A DNA stretch of 64,000 nt, taken from Patescibacteria group bacterium. Lineage in GTDB: Bacteria; Patescibacteriota; Microgenomatia; UBA8517. The position numbers and the translations under genes are program-made. This document shows positions 43,458 through 52,641 of the stretch, in pieces (position 1 is the stretch's first letter; each line of letters begins with the position of its first letter). The notes beneath the pieces are model-generated. The model made no database searches. It saw nothing but the letters and a program-made list of their open reading frames with translations, and was not told the origin of the DNA. Location: positions 372,001 to 436,000 of the forward strand of contig DASZQR010000010.1 in assembly GCA_035549555.1 (NCBI GenBank), read 5' to 3'.

Positions 43458-45381
43458 GTTTATTCTTATTTTACTTCTCACAAGTCTCGTTTTCTATATT
43501 CCGATTCTGTTAAACTCAAACCTTCTCTTAAATCGAGGTAACGATCTTACTAATTTTTTCTATCCAATGTTTTATTTCACTAAAGAAACTTTAATAAAAT
43601 ACCACCAACTACCTTTTTGGAATAATTTATTTTTTTCAGGAACACCACTTCTTCCCGATCCCCAAGCACCGATTTTTTACTTACCAAATATCATTTTTTT
43701 ATTTTTTCGAAATATAGACGCAGGTTTCATGGTTTCCGTCTTCATTCATATTTTCTTTTCAGGAATTGGAATGTATTTACTATCATTATTGGGCTTTAAG
43801 TTTTCAAAAAAGATTTCAATTATATTATCTATTTTATACGTCTTCTCTCCAAAACTTTCAGGCTATATAGAAGCAGGTCATTACGGACTAATAGCTTCTT
43901 GGAGTTGGTTACCGTTTGTTTTTTTATTTACAATACTTTTATCAAGAAAACAAACTTTTAAAAATATTTTTTTATTAAGTGTGTTCTTAGCTCTAATTTT
44001 CTACACGCACCTTCTCATTTTCATAATTGCCGTAATTTCTTCAGGATTTTTATTTCTTTTCCTTATTTCTCAAGGCAAAAAAAATATCGTAAAAAAAATT
44101 ATTTATTTCTCACTGGTCGGTATCTTTTCCTTTGGCTTTGTTGCAATTGCTCTATTACCTCAGCTCTCGTGGCAAAACCAAACCACAAGAAACTTATTAT
44201 TAATTCACCCCGATGTATATCCTAAATGGCTTTCTAAAGCCGAATTCATAAAAGCCGCATTTTCACCAATATTATTCGGCGGTAACTTTATTCAAAACTT
44301 GGATACTGAAAAAATTATTGGCATAGGTTTTTTTGTTAGTTTTCTTTCATTCGTAGGCTTTCTGAATTTAAATACTAAAAATAAAACTTTAGTTGGACTA
44401 ATATCCCTAATAATAATTTTAATTTCTTTAAACAATGCCTCGCCAATATACAATCTGCTAATTAGAGAAAACTGGTACATACTCTTTCGAGTCTCGACTC
44501 GTTTCTGGTTTTTAATAGTTTTCATAGCGCTTTTTTTAGCAGGTCTGGGAATTCAATCTTTACTAAAATTTAAAAAAATAAAATTCTTAATTTATATAAT
44601 TATTTTCCTTGCAATTATCGAGTCACTTCTGACTTCGTGGACAAAAATAATTCATCCAATTCAAACAGACACCACAGCGGCTCCGAGAGAACTTTATGAA
44701 TTTTTAAGCAGTGACAAAAGCATGTTTCGTGTGTTTTGTCTAAATAGATGTTTATCCCAAAAAGAAGCCGCAAACTATCACCTACAACTCGCCGATGGCT
44801 ACGGTACACTTCAACAAATAAATTATTACGACGAGAGTGAACAGCTCTCTCAAAGCTACTTTAATATGCGATACACCTTATCAATTCCCCCGTTTGAAAT
44901 TTTCGATTACGAAAACTTGCAACCTTACTCACCAGAACTATCACAATACAATATAAAATATATCATTTCAAACCATCTTTTAACAGACAAAAATCTGCAG
45001 TTAATAAAAATATTTGGCCAATATTTAGTTTATAAAAATAAAATCAATCTTCCCCGCTCTAATTATCCAATAAACATTTACACTCCAAATTTTATCCAAG
45101 TAAACACGTCAAATTACAAAAGCAATTCCCTAATTCTTTCTGAAGTTTACAATCAAGATTGGTACGCTTTTGCAAACGGCAATAGAAGTTTAAAAATCAA
45201 TGAAACTTTAAGCAAAACACGAGAAGTATCAATAAACAAGAACACAAAATTTGTCAATTTTGTTTACAAACCAACATCTTTCATCTTTGGTCTAGCGATT
45301 ACAACTACAACAATAATTACTTCATTTTTTATATTTGCTGTAAACACTTTCAAAAATAAAAAGAAGTACTCCAAACACTAA
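43456..45381 (+). CDS. YfhO-like GT-C membrane protein
   Basis: 641 aa. Residues 1-20 are the first membrane helix, so the start cannot be much later, although its ATG overlaps the start codon of the divergent gene. About 12 membrane helices lie in 1-400, with LPFWNNLFFSGTPLLPDPQA (near 53-72) in the first external loop, as in YfhO-type proteins. Residues about 405-610 are external and beta-rich, with SLILSEVYNQDWYAFANG (Y-x3-W, near 560-580), and a last helix at about 613-632. Probably a lipid-linked-sugar-dependent glycosyltransferase. It overlaps the small membrane-protein gene (45322) by 60 bp. Confidence 0.75.
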   Translation: MFILILLLTSLVFYIPILLNSNLLLNRGNDLTNFFYPMFYFTKETLIKYHQLPFWNNLFFSGTPLLPDPQAPIFYLPNIIFLFFRNIDAGFMVSVFIHIFFSGIGMYLLSLLGFKFSKKISIILSILYVFSPKLSGYIEAGHYGLIASWSWLPFVFLFTILLSRKQTFKNIFLLSVFLALIFYTHLLIFIIAVISSGFLFLFLISQGKKNIVKKIIYFSLVGIFSFGFVAIALLPQLSWQNQTTRNLLLIHPDVYPKWLSKAEFIKAAFSPILFGGNFIQNLDTEKIIGIGFFVSFLSFVGFLNLNTKNKTLVGLISLIIILISLNNASPIYNLLIRENWYILFRVSTRFWFLIVFIALFLAGLGIQSLLKFKKIKFLIYIIIFLAIIESLLTSWTKIIHPIQTDTTAAPRELYEFLSSDKSMFRVFCLNRCLSQKEAANYHLQLADGYGTLQQINYYDESEQLSQSYFNMRYTLSIPPFEIFDYENLQPYSPELSQYNIKYIISNHLLTDKNLQLIKIFGQYLVYKNKINLPRSNYPINIYTPNFIQVNTSNYKSNSLILSEVYNQDWYAFANGNRSLKINETLSKTREVSINKNTKFVNFVYKPTSFIFGLAITTTTIITSFFIFAVNTFKNKKKYSKH

Positions 45382-45696
45382 AGATTCATACGCATAAATT
45401 CCCGTTCTTTCGGCCCAAACATCTATTCTTAATATCTGTAAAAGAGCAGCAAATATCCAAAAAAATAAAGTTATTAAAAAAGTAGTCACGCTTTTCACAC
45501 CAAGCAAAAAAGTAGACAAAATTAGTCCGACAACTACAATAAAATTAACACTAATTGGAAAATAAGGCTGGAAATAGCCAGCAGAACGGAGTAAAAAAAG
45601 TGAAACAATTAGAATATTAAAAACAGCAAGTCTATAATTGTTTTTATTAATCCACTCTTTAAAAATTATAGAAATCCTATCTTTTAATCTTTTCAT
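45322..45696 (-). CDS. Small multi-pass membrane protein
   Basis: 124 aa from the ATG at 45696; the longer ORF to 45738 would start inside the GT-C gene. About four membrane helices: YRLAVFNILIVSLFLLRSAG, ISVNFIVVVGLILSTFLLG, VTTFLITLFFWIFAALLQI and ESLVFGVLLFIFESVY. IDVWAERTGIYAYESL between the last two is the most distinctive segment. No family recognised with confidence. It overlaps the 990-aa GT-C gene by 20 bp and is probably co-translated; its 3' end overlaps the convergent 43456 gene by 60 bp. It may act with the GT-C enzymes. Confidence 0.7.
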   Translation of the reverse strand: MKRLKDRISIIFKEWINKNNYRLAVFNILIVSLFLLRSAGYFQPYFPISVNFIVVVGLILSTFLLGVKSVTTFLITLFFWIFAALLQILRIDVWAERTGIYAYESLVFGVLLFIFESVYSKYKK

Positions 45697-48649
45697 ATAT
45701 AAAATATGCGAAAACGAAAAATGCTGATACGCCTGCAATAAGGTAACCGATATTCAAAAGACTTTGAGGTTTATAGTAAATCGTAAATTTATAATTTCCC
45801 TTTTTGCTGTTTACAAACCACGCATTTTCATAATAATTTGCAGTAAAGTGAAATACTTCATTATTTTCTCCTTCAATATTTATTTGCCAATCTGGAGAAT
45901 AATTTTCACCGAAAACAATTACATAAGGACCGTTGACATTTGTAACCTCACCACTATAAAAAACAGGTGAATTTTTACTAAATTTCACAATAGGTTGAGA
46001 AAACGACATTGAGGCACTAGATTCAAAAAATAAATCATTTGCAAATATTTTTTGCACCGAAAGATTTTGATATTCCACCTTTGTTCCTAAAACATCTTCC
46101 GTTTGTGGAGACACCAAACTTAAATTTAATGTTGAATTGGTCTCAATAGGTTGATAATAAAAACTATAATCTTGCCAATCTGGATAATCTGGCATAACTT
46201 CAGCGCCATTTTTAAGTGGCGTATTGTTTTGCTTTTGAGAAAGTAAAACTTGCGCCTTATTTCCATAAATCTGCCGATAACTCACATTAATAACATAAAA
46301 AGAATAAGGGTCAAAATTATTAATCAGGAAATTTACCATAGCATCATTTTTATTTTTATTAAAAATAGTAAAAATATTATTTTCTAAGTTAAAATCCGCC
46401 TTCCCTACATAATTGAAATTTTGTAAGTTAACCATATTTTTAACATCAATACTTATTGTAGCTTTATGGCCACCTTGCAAAATATCAATTGGCATAAAAT
46501 ACACATACGAATCATCAGACTTCGCAACCGTCCAAATTTCATTCTTTCCATCCAAATTAACAGTCATTTTATTTCCGCTTATAACTCCAAAATAATCAAG
46601 ACCATATCTTTGTAAAATTGGAGAATACATCCCGGCAGATGGTACGTCAAAGTCATATTCAGCTTTACTTAAATCCCTAAATTCAAGATTCTCCTTGAAA
46701 TTTCCTTGCCCACTAACACTTAAAAGATAATTTGAAAGTTGCAAGTTTTTTGTATGAATTGTAGTTGAGGTAAAGTTAGAAAAGTCCTCCTGAGCAAAAA
46801 GACTGTCTTTCGGATTAACTAAAATTTTATTATTTAAAATTCCCAAATTTAAAGCACTATCGTTATATGGATAACTCAAATTACAACAGTCCGCAGAGTA
46901 AATCTCTGGAGTAGGATTGTTTTTTGGAAAGTTATAGAAATTCCATTGTCCAAACGTACGCTCTAAATTATTTGCAATTTGGTTTGAAATTTTAGGCATC
47001 AATGTCACCTGATCATTTTTCACAAATATCTGACCGATATTCATTACATTCATTAGGTTTGAGGCTTTATCTATTTCATTTCTTTTTAAAGACTCATACG
47101 TTTGTGTAATTATTTGTGAAATCGGAGATGTAGTGTCATTCAAAGGTGCGTCTACAACTTCTCTATCTGTCATAAGATTTAAAATTGAATCAACTCCGCT
47201 ATATCCCCAACTAAATTTTTCAATATTATCGTCAGCATAACTCAAAATTCTTCCCCTAGAAGGATTATTATTAAGAAAGGTTTCTGCTTCAAATACATAG
47301 TCAGGAAACTTAAGATAAAAAGTTCCATTAAAATCTGGTCTGAAAATTTTTCCTAAAACTAGTGGATACGAATAAATTAAAAAACCAATTATTACAAATA
47401 AACCAAAAGAATTAACAACTCGTTTGTTCTTTATTAACTCACCTAAATTAAAAAATAATGCAGATACCAATCCCGCTATAGGCAAAGCAACAAGGGGTGC
47501 AAAAATATACCAAGGACTTCTAAACAAACTAAAAAATGGTAAATGATTTCCCAAAAAAGCAAACAAAACTCCCGTAGGAGGATGTGTCCCTGCAGTCAAA
47601 AAAAGACCAATTACAAGCATTAAAGCAAACGAAATATAAAAAACATTATTAATTCTTTTTCTAAAAATAAAAGCAATTAAAGAAAGTGATGGAATAAAAA
47701 AACTAAAACCAACAAAAAGCGGATTGAAAAAATATCTTGTAGCATACGGGATATAAAGCGGAGCTTTTGTAATACCATCAAAAGAATACCAGTCCCATGC
47801 TCCCATCATTCTAAAAACATTAATCAAGCTTGTATTTTGAGAAAGACTATCTACCCAATTCGAAAACCCAATACTACCAATACTATTGCTTGCAGTAATG
47901 CTTGAAAAAATAAAATGAACAGTTGGCAAAATCCAAGAAGCATTTACTAAGGCAACAATAAAACCAAATAAAACAAAATTTAAAATATCTTGCAACACTT
48001 CATCCTTATTCTTAAAATCCAAAATAATCTGTGAAAATACATATATACCAAGGACAACAAAGAAACAAATAATATATGCTGGGTTAATTCCTGCTCCCAT
48101 CAAAATAATTCCTGTTACAAGAAATAGCAAAAACGAAATTTCACGTTTAATTTTCTTTTGACGGAGAAGTATTAAAGTTGACAAACCAATTGGTATTGCG
48201 GAAATCAAAGACAAATTAGAAACTTTTACATTTTCCCAACTATTAAATAAATAAATATTAAATGAATATAAAATTACAAAAATCATTTGCGGGATATTCT
48301 TTTTTGGAAATACCAGTCGCGCCAAAAACCATGAAGAAAAGATAATTAATGTAAACCAAAAAATAAAACTAAAAAGTTCCACTGTTTGTAAAGAAAACCC
48401 TAGTTTAAACGGAACAAACTGCAAAAAATGGAAAAGTGTTCCGGCGCTTCCAGCTGAAAAATCGGACCCTGCGTTCGTTATGTTTGTCCATGCAAAAAAA
48501 CGCCTCGCAAACCACAAGGCAGGTTGTAATGGAAAATTAGTATCAACACCATCAACTAAGATTCCCGGTCTCCCAACAAACCAAATCACTGGAGTTAAAG
48601 ATAAAACAATCAAAAACAAAACTATAATATTTTTTTTAATATTTCTCAT
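45677..48649 (-). CDS. Large AftD/DUF3367-like GT-C membrane protein
   Basis: 990 aa. Residues 1-430 carry about 12 membrane helices. The external loop after helix 1 has GRPGILVDGVDTNFPLQPAL (near 27-46), similar to alpha-(1->3)-arabinofuranosyltransferase-like proteins. Residues about 430-960 are extracytoplasmic and beta-rich, including TISIDVKNMVNLQNF and VIVFGENYSPDWQINIEGEN (Y-x3-W), then a last helix (about 963-983). It is the largest protein in the window. The substrate is unknown; it may add a terminal sugar to a surface glycan. Its ATG overlaps the discoidin-domain GT-C gene by 14 bp. Confidence 0.72.
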   Translation of the reverse strand: MRNIKKNIIVLFLIVLSLTPVIWFVGRPGILVDGVDTNFPLQPALWFARRFFAWTNITNAGSDFSAGSAGTLFHFLQFVPFKLGFSLQTVELFSFIFWFTLIIFSSWFLARLVFPKKNIPQMIFVILYSFNIYLFNSWENVKVSNLSLISAIPIGLSTLILLRQKKIKREISFLLFLVTGIILMGAGINPAYIICFFVVLGIYVFSQIILDFKNKDEVLQDILNFVLFGFIVALVNASWILPTVHFIFSSITASNSIGSIGFSNWVDSLSQNTSLINVFRMMGAWDWYSFDGITKAPLYIPYATRYFFNPLFVGFSFFIPSLSLIAFIFRKRINNVFYISFALMLVIGLFLTAGTHPPTGVLFAFLGNHLPFFSLFRSPWYIFAPLVALPIAGLVSALFFNLGELIKNKRVVNSFGLFVIIGFLIYSYPLVLGKIFRPDFNGTFYLKFPDYVFEAETFLNNNPSRGRILSYADDNIEKFSWGYSGVDSILNLMTDREVVDAPLNDTTSPISQIITQTYESLKRNEIDKASNLMNVMNIGQIFVKNDQVTLMPKISNQIANNLERTFGQWNFYNFPKNNPTPEIYSADCCNLSYPYNDSALNLGILNNKILVNPKDSLFAQEDFSNFTSTTIHTKNLQLSNYLLSVSGQGNFKENLEFRDLSKAEYDFDVPSAGMYSPILQRYGLDYFGVISGNKMTVNLDGKNEIWTVAKSDDSYVYFMPIDILQGGHKATISIDVKNMVNLQNFNYVGKADFNLENNIFTIFNKNKNDAMVNFLINNFDPYSFYVINVSYRQIYGNKAQVLLSQKQNNTPLKNGAEVMPDYPDWQDYSFYYQPIETNSTLNLSLVSPQTEDVLGTKVEYQNLSVQKIFANDLFFESSASMSFSQPIVKFSKNSPVFYSGEVTNVNGPYVIVFGENYSPDWQINIEGENNEVFHFTANYYENAWFVNSKKGNYKFTIYYKPQSLLNIGYLIAGVSAFFVFAYFIYEKIKR

Positions 48650-50708
48650 AAACAGTCAATTCATTAATTACCCAATCCGTATAGTTATCATTTCCTATTT
48701 GTTCAATTTTAATATATTTTGCACTAATTGGCTTGAAATAAATATCCACTTTACCATTCTCGCTTCCATCGCTTCTATTTTCGAAAACCTCTTGCCAATT
48801 TTTATTATCGTTAGAGATTTCAATTCTATAACCAACATTAAGCTGATTCACGTTATTATACGAATCAATAGTAAGACGAGCAACAGCATGTGGCTTATTA
48901 AAAGAGAGAAGTAAATATTGATAATTTGAATATGGTAATTTTGAATCCCAAAAAGTTTTTTCATTTCTATCAAGTATTTTATTCAGTCCATCTTTATTAC
49001 TCGAAGAAAAAATTTTTATTTGATTTGGATTTAAAATTCTTTTCTTTGCCTCAAAACCTTCTATTCTCCCTCTCATTTCCTGCGTGATATCGGTCAAGAC
49101 ATCATTTGATGAATTAAAATCAAAAGCAATTACATTATTTTTATCAAGATTACTTGTACTAATATAATTCATCATATCTCCAAAATTTCTAAAGTAACCA
49201 AAACCTTTCCCGTTACTTTCCATATAACCTTCTGAATCAATATTCCATAAAAAATTATTTTCAAAAAACTCCTTCGGAAAATTTTCTTCTTCTTGATACC
49301 AAACTAAAAGAGTTTGTCCAAAACCTGATTGAAATGGCATAATTTTCGTGTTTTCAGGCAATCCATAAAACGAACTATCTGATTGCGTAAAAACAATTGT
49401 TTTTTCAGGAAGAATCGGGTAGTCCTTTTTAATCGTATCCAATATATTTTTCCTCAATACACCATCCATTGTCACATTTCTTATGTTTTTATTTAAATAA
49501 AAAATGTTTAAAACCAAAAATAAAAATGAAATTAAAAAAGCAACCTTTGTGTTATATAAATAAACAAAGTAAATACAAATTGAAATTAATATCGAAGAAC
49601 CAATTGTTAAAAAATACAGATTTCTAGAATCAACAATAGGAATTATCCCAACTCTGTCTGGAGAAAGTGCATAAATAAAACTATTTATCAATACAAAAAT
49701 AAACGCAAAAATAATTCCTTTTTTAATATTCTTATCTTCTATCTTTTTATAAATAAAGAAACAAATAAAAACTATAATTAAAAAAAATACAAAAGTTAAC
49801 ATTTCTAATACTCTTTTTTGTACAAAAATATCAAACTGAGTTGTTGCAAAAAAACCCCGAACTTTCTCAGGAAAAATTAATGCAATACTTTTTGCAACAG
49901 AAAGTTCCAAATCAACAGGAATAATCGTCTGGACAAGTCCTTTTAAGGGAAATGTTATCAAATTATATAAAATTGCAAGTTTAGATTGAGAACCAGCAGT
50001 CCCAGAAACCGAAGCGTGCAAAATCATAAATACTTTAATTAATCCGTAAAACACTCCTGTCACAAAAATAAAAAGTGGATAAAAATATTTTTTTCTTAAA
50101 TCTTTATTTGCGTACAAATAAAAAGTTATTGGTAAAAATACAAAAAACGCAATTGCATTTTCCTTAAAAAGAAGAGATATTACTAATAAAAAATAAGAAA
50201 TATAATAAGAAATTTTATTTGCAGATTTAGCAAATTTAATAAAAAAGATAAGCGATAACACCGAAAAAATTACTGCTCCCTGAACACTGACATTAGCAAC
50301 AACCCATGTAGTAGCTTGATTTCCTGCATTAGAAATTCCAAAGAAAAGCGCTGATAATAATCCAAATCTCTTATTATTAATCAACAAACTAACAAAAGCA
50401 AAAACCAGAGCAGTTGCCAGAACATGAAAAAAAATACTAGTAAAAGCATATTCTACAAAATTTAGTTTAAGTAGCGAAAATTCAAGATATGAAAATATAT
50501 TGGCAAGAGGAACAAAATGCAAGCCCGATCCTTTTATAAAATCTTGCAGAAAGAAATTTTGTCCTAATCCCCTAAAAACTGTAAAAACTCCAAATAAATT
50601 CCATTCATCCTGCTGAAAAAAACCGTTTACGAAAGGTAAATAAACAATAGAAACAACTACTAAAATAACAGACAAAAAATATAAAAAAACTTGTTTGCGC
50701 TTAATCAT
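48636..50708 (-). CDS. GT-C-like membrane protein fused to a discoidin domain
   Basis: 690 aa. Residues 1-400 hold about 11 membrane helices. The external loop after helix 1 has FFQQDEWNLFGVFTVFRGLG (near 30-50), with D-E as the likely catalytic pair. Residues about 560-690 are a discoidin/F5/8C-like module: LNKILDRNEKTFWDSK, YRIEISNDNKNWQEVF and a closing DWVINELTVYEKY. Such modules bind sugars or membranes. The combination suggests a glycan-anchored glycosyltransferase. A small upstream ORF with AAAGGA overlaps its start. It is the first of three coupled membrane-protein genes. Confidence 0.75.
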   Translation of the reverse strand: MIKRKQVFLYFLSVILVVVSIVYLPFVNGFFQQDEWNLFGVFTVFRGLGQNFFLQDFIKGSGLHFVPLANIFSYLEFSLLKLNFVEYAFTSIFFHVLATALVFAFVSLLINNKRFGLLSALFFGISNAGNQATTWVVANVSVQGAVIFSVLSLIFFIKFAKSANKISYYISYFLLVISLLFKENAIAFFVFLPITFYLYANKDLRKKYFYPLFIFVTGVFYGLIKVFMILHASVSGTAGSQSKLAILYNLITFPLKGLVQTIIPVDLELSVAKSIALIFPEKVRGFFATTQFDIFVQKRVLEMLTFVFFLIIVFICFFIYKKIEDKNIKKGIIFAFIFVLINSFIYALSPDRVGIIPIVDSRNLYFLTIGSSILISICIYFVYLYNTKVAFLISFLFLVLNIFYLNKNIRNVTMDGVLRKNILDTIKKDYPILPEKTIVFTQSDSSFYGLPENTKIMPFQSGFGQTLLVWYQEEENFPKEFFENNFLWNIDSEGYMESNGKGFGYFRNFGDMMNYISTSNLDKNNVIAFDFNSSNDVLTDITQEMRGRIEGFEAKKRILNPNQIKIFSSSNKDGLNKILDRNEKTFWDSKLPYSNYQYLLLSFNKPHAVARLTIDSYNNVNQLNVGYRIEISNDNKNWQEVFENRSDGSENGKVDIYFKPISAKYIKIEQIGNDNYTDWVINELTVYEKY

Positions 50709-50727
50709 TATTTTTCTTAATTATCAT
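50701..50727 (-). other. Eight-codon upstream ORF with a good ribosome-binding site
   Basis: ATG at 50727, TAA at 50701-50703, encoding MIIKKNND. AAAGGA (50739 down to 50734) lies 6 nt before it, the best Shine-Dalgarno match near the 690-aa gene, whose own ATG at 50708 has none. The stop of the short ORF overlaps that ATG region (ATGATTAA), so ribosomes could re-initiate on the main gene. It may instead be fortuitous. Confidence 0.35.
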
Positions 50728-50777
50728 TATGAATCCTTTCGAGAAAATCCAAAAAAAAGGAAACCAACTTATTAATA

Positions 50778-51482
50778 TCAATCCAAACTTCTTGAAAGTT
50801 GTATATAAAAAAAACTTTGTTCACCACAACCAATATACGAAGAATTTAAATCTCTAGGAAGAACAAACTCATAAGTACAATCAAATTTATCAAACAACGA
50901 TTTCATACCAAAATAAGATTTAGAATATGCACTATCTTCATACGAACTTCTATGACCATATGTTTTTACATAAAAATTTGCCAATTTAAGTGGTAACCAG
51001 GACAGAAAATACAACCTGTAGTGATATTCATAAGGCCACCATTTATTTGGCGCCGTCAAATAAATAAACCCTCCCGGTTTTAATAACTCAAATATCCTTT
51101 TAAAGGATTTCTCGACATGAGACATATGTTCAACAGTTGTTAAGCTTAAAACAATATCAAAACTAGATTTAGTTTTATATTTTTCAACGGGACAATTTAT
51201 AAAGGTAACTTTCGATTTTGTTTTTCTTCTGAATTTCACAGCTTCTTTATAAGAATCAAAATCAGGCCCAACTCCAACTACTTTTCGGGCATACTTCGAA
51301 AATTCAATAGAATATTCTCCTTGCCCACAACCAATATCAAGAACCGTTAAAGACTTGTGAGAAGGCAAAATTTCACAAGCAACTGACATAACTTCGCTCA
51401 CTACGGAATTTACAATCTTTTTAGGTGCGCACTTCCATTTCCTATTTTTAAAGTATTCTTGCTTGAATGTATTTACATTCAT
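50778..51482 (-). CDS. SAM-dependent methyltransferase
   Basis: 234 aa from the ATG at 51482, overlapping the GT2 stop as ATGA; a GTG at 51494 would be deeper in the GT2 gene. Motif I is LTVLDIGCGQGEYSIEFSKY (near 40-60), then VVGVGPDFDSY, and FDIVLSLTTVEHMSHVEKSF. The remaining half contains KPGGFIYLTAPNKWWPYEYH, common in glycan-locus methyltransferases. Soluble. The acceptor is not known. Confidence 0.88.
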   Translation of the reverse strand: MNVNTFKQEYFKNRKWKCAPKKIVNSVVSEVMSVACEILPSHKSLTVLDIGCGQGEYSIEFSKYARKVVGVGPDFDSYKEAVKFRRKTKSKVTFINCPVEKYKTKSSFDIVLSLTTVEHMSHVEKSFKRIFELLKPGGFIYLTAPNKWWPYEYHYRLYFLSWLPLKLANFYVKTYGHRSSYEDSAYSKSYFGMKSLFDKFDCTYEFVLPRDLNSSYIGCGEQSFFYIQLSRSLD

Positions 51483-52483
51483 AATTTTAACCACGAAAAA
51501 ACAATTTTTCTTCCACGTTTATCAGTCAAAAAAGAAAACAGAACAAAATCTGTTATGATAATCACCACCATTGGCTCCATTAACAAAACAACATCTTTAT
51601 ATTTGAGTGTTTTGTAAACACCTTTTAAAAAAGCTGGGAAAAATAAATTAGCATATATGACCCACAAAAAGAGCCTCAAAACTTGTTTTTTTTGTTTAGA
51701 ATCCACCCACTTATATTGCAACAAGCTTTGATATGGAAAAAAATGAATTTTCAAATTTCTAACTCTCTTTCGTAATAAACTTCTAAAATCTTTTGCATGA
51801 TAATGATAGAATCCAGCTGCAGGAACATATGCAAATTTATTAAATCCAAGTTTAACTGTAGATACTAAAATATCATGATCAAAAAGTCTCTTGGCTTTCC
51901 AATTCGGCGTTTTTTTAAATACAGAAAGTCGATAGAGCATCCTTGATTCTGCATTAATATTTGTATCATTAAATACACATAGTTCGTAATTTTTATTTTT
52001 TTTAACAACAGAACTTTGGATTGAGGGTGTTAGAAATTCGTATAAAGGATCACACATTGATGGCTGATAAGATAAATAGCGATTTATCCAAGACATCTTC
52101 TTATTTGGATAAGCTCTAGTATAACTTCCAGAAATACTTTCATCCTCAAAAAGTGGCCTCACCATCTTTTTAATAAAATTCTTATCTCTAAGTTCAATAT
52201 CCTGATCAACCATATAAACAAAATCTCCTGTAATAATCTTCATTCCAAAAACCCAGTTTTCATAAATATCAGTTTTCGGTTTAATCAAAACTTTACACTT
52301 AAACTTTCGCGCTATCTCGACACTTTTATCCTTGCTTCCATTATCAACTACAACAATTTCAATCTTGTTTTTTGGATAATTTTGCTTCCTTATCGAAGAA
52401 AGACAATCAACTAAGTAATTTTCACCATTAAAAGACAAAATTATAATTGATACTTTTGGCAATAGTTTTGTTTTATAATTCAC
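51479..52483 (-). CDS. GT2 glycosyltransferase
   Basis: 334 aa. It opens KVSIIILSFNGENYLVDCLS, with VVVDNGSKDKSVEIA, the metal site YMVDQDIEL and INAESRMLYRLSVFKKTPNW. The C-terminal 80 residues are hydrophobic in part (LRLFLWVIYANLFFPAFLKG), suggesting a membrane tail. It begins 158 bp after the fused epimerase-GT2 gene and is coupled to the methyltransferase gene downstream. The sugar is unknown. Confidence 0.9.
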   Translation of the reverse strand: MNYKTKLLPKVSIIILSFNGENYLVDCLSSIRKQNYPKNKIEIVVVDNGSKDKSVEIARKFKCKVLIKPKTDIYENWVFGMKIITGDFVYMVDQDIELRDKNFIKKMVRPLFEDESISGSYTRAYPNKKMSWINRYLSYQPSMCDPLYEFLTPSIQSSVVKKNKNYELCVFNDTNINAESRMLYRLSVFKKTPNWKAKRLFDHDILVSTVKLGFNKFAYVPAAGFYHYHAKDFRSLLRKRVRNLKIHFFPYQSLLQYKWVDSKQKKQVLRLFLWVIYANLFFPAFLKGVYKTLKYKDVVLLMEPMVVIIITDFVLFSFLTDKRGRKIVFSWLKL

Positions 52484-52641
52484 AGTTTTCCTTTACCTTA
52501 ATTAATTCGGAAAATTTACTTTTTTGTTAACCATCTGCTAGTCAACAACCTTAATAAATCCATCAATGGTTCTTACTTCAAAATCTTTATTCTTAATAAT
52601 ATCTTGTCAAAAGATTTCCAAAAACAATTACATTTATCACT

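Noticed and set aside
52484-52641. Intergenic stretch with a 20-codon open frame ending FEVRTIDGFIKVVD
   Set aside because: Looks protein-like and could be a 3' remnant of a lost gene, but too short to name, and closed upstream by a TGA. The TTGACA on the minus strand (52605-52610) has no TATAAT at 15-18 bp, so it is not called a promoter.
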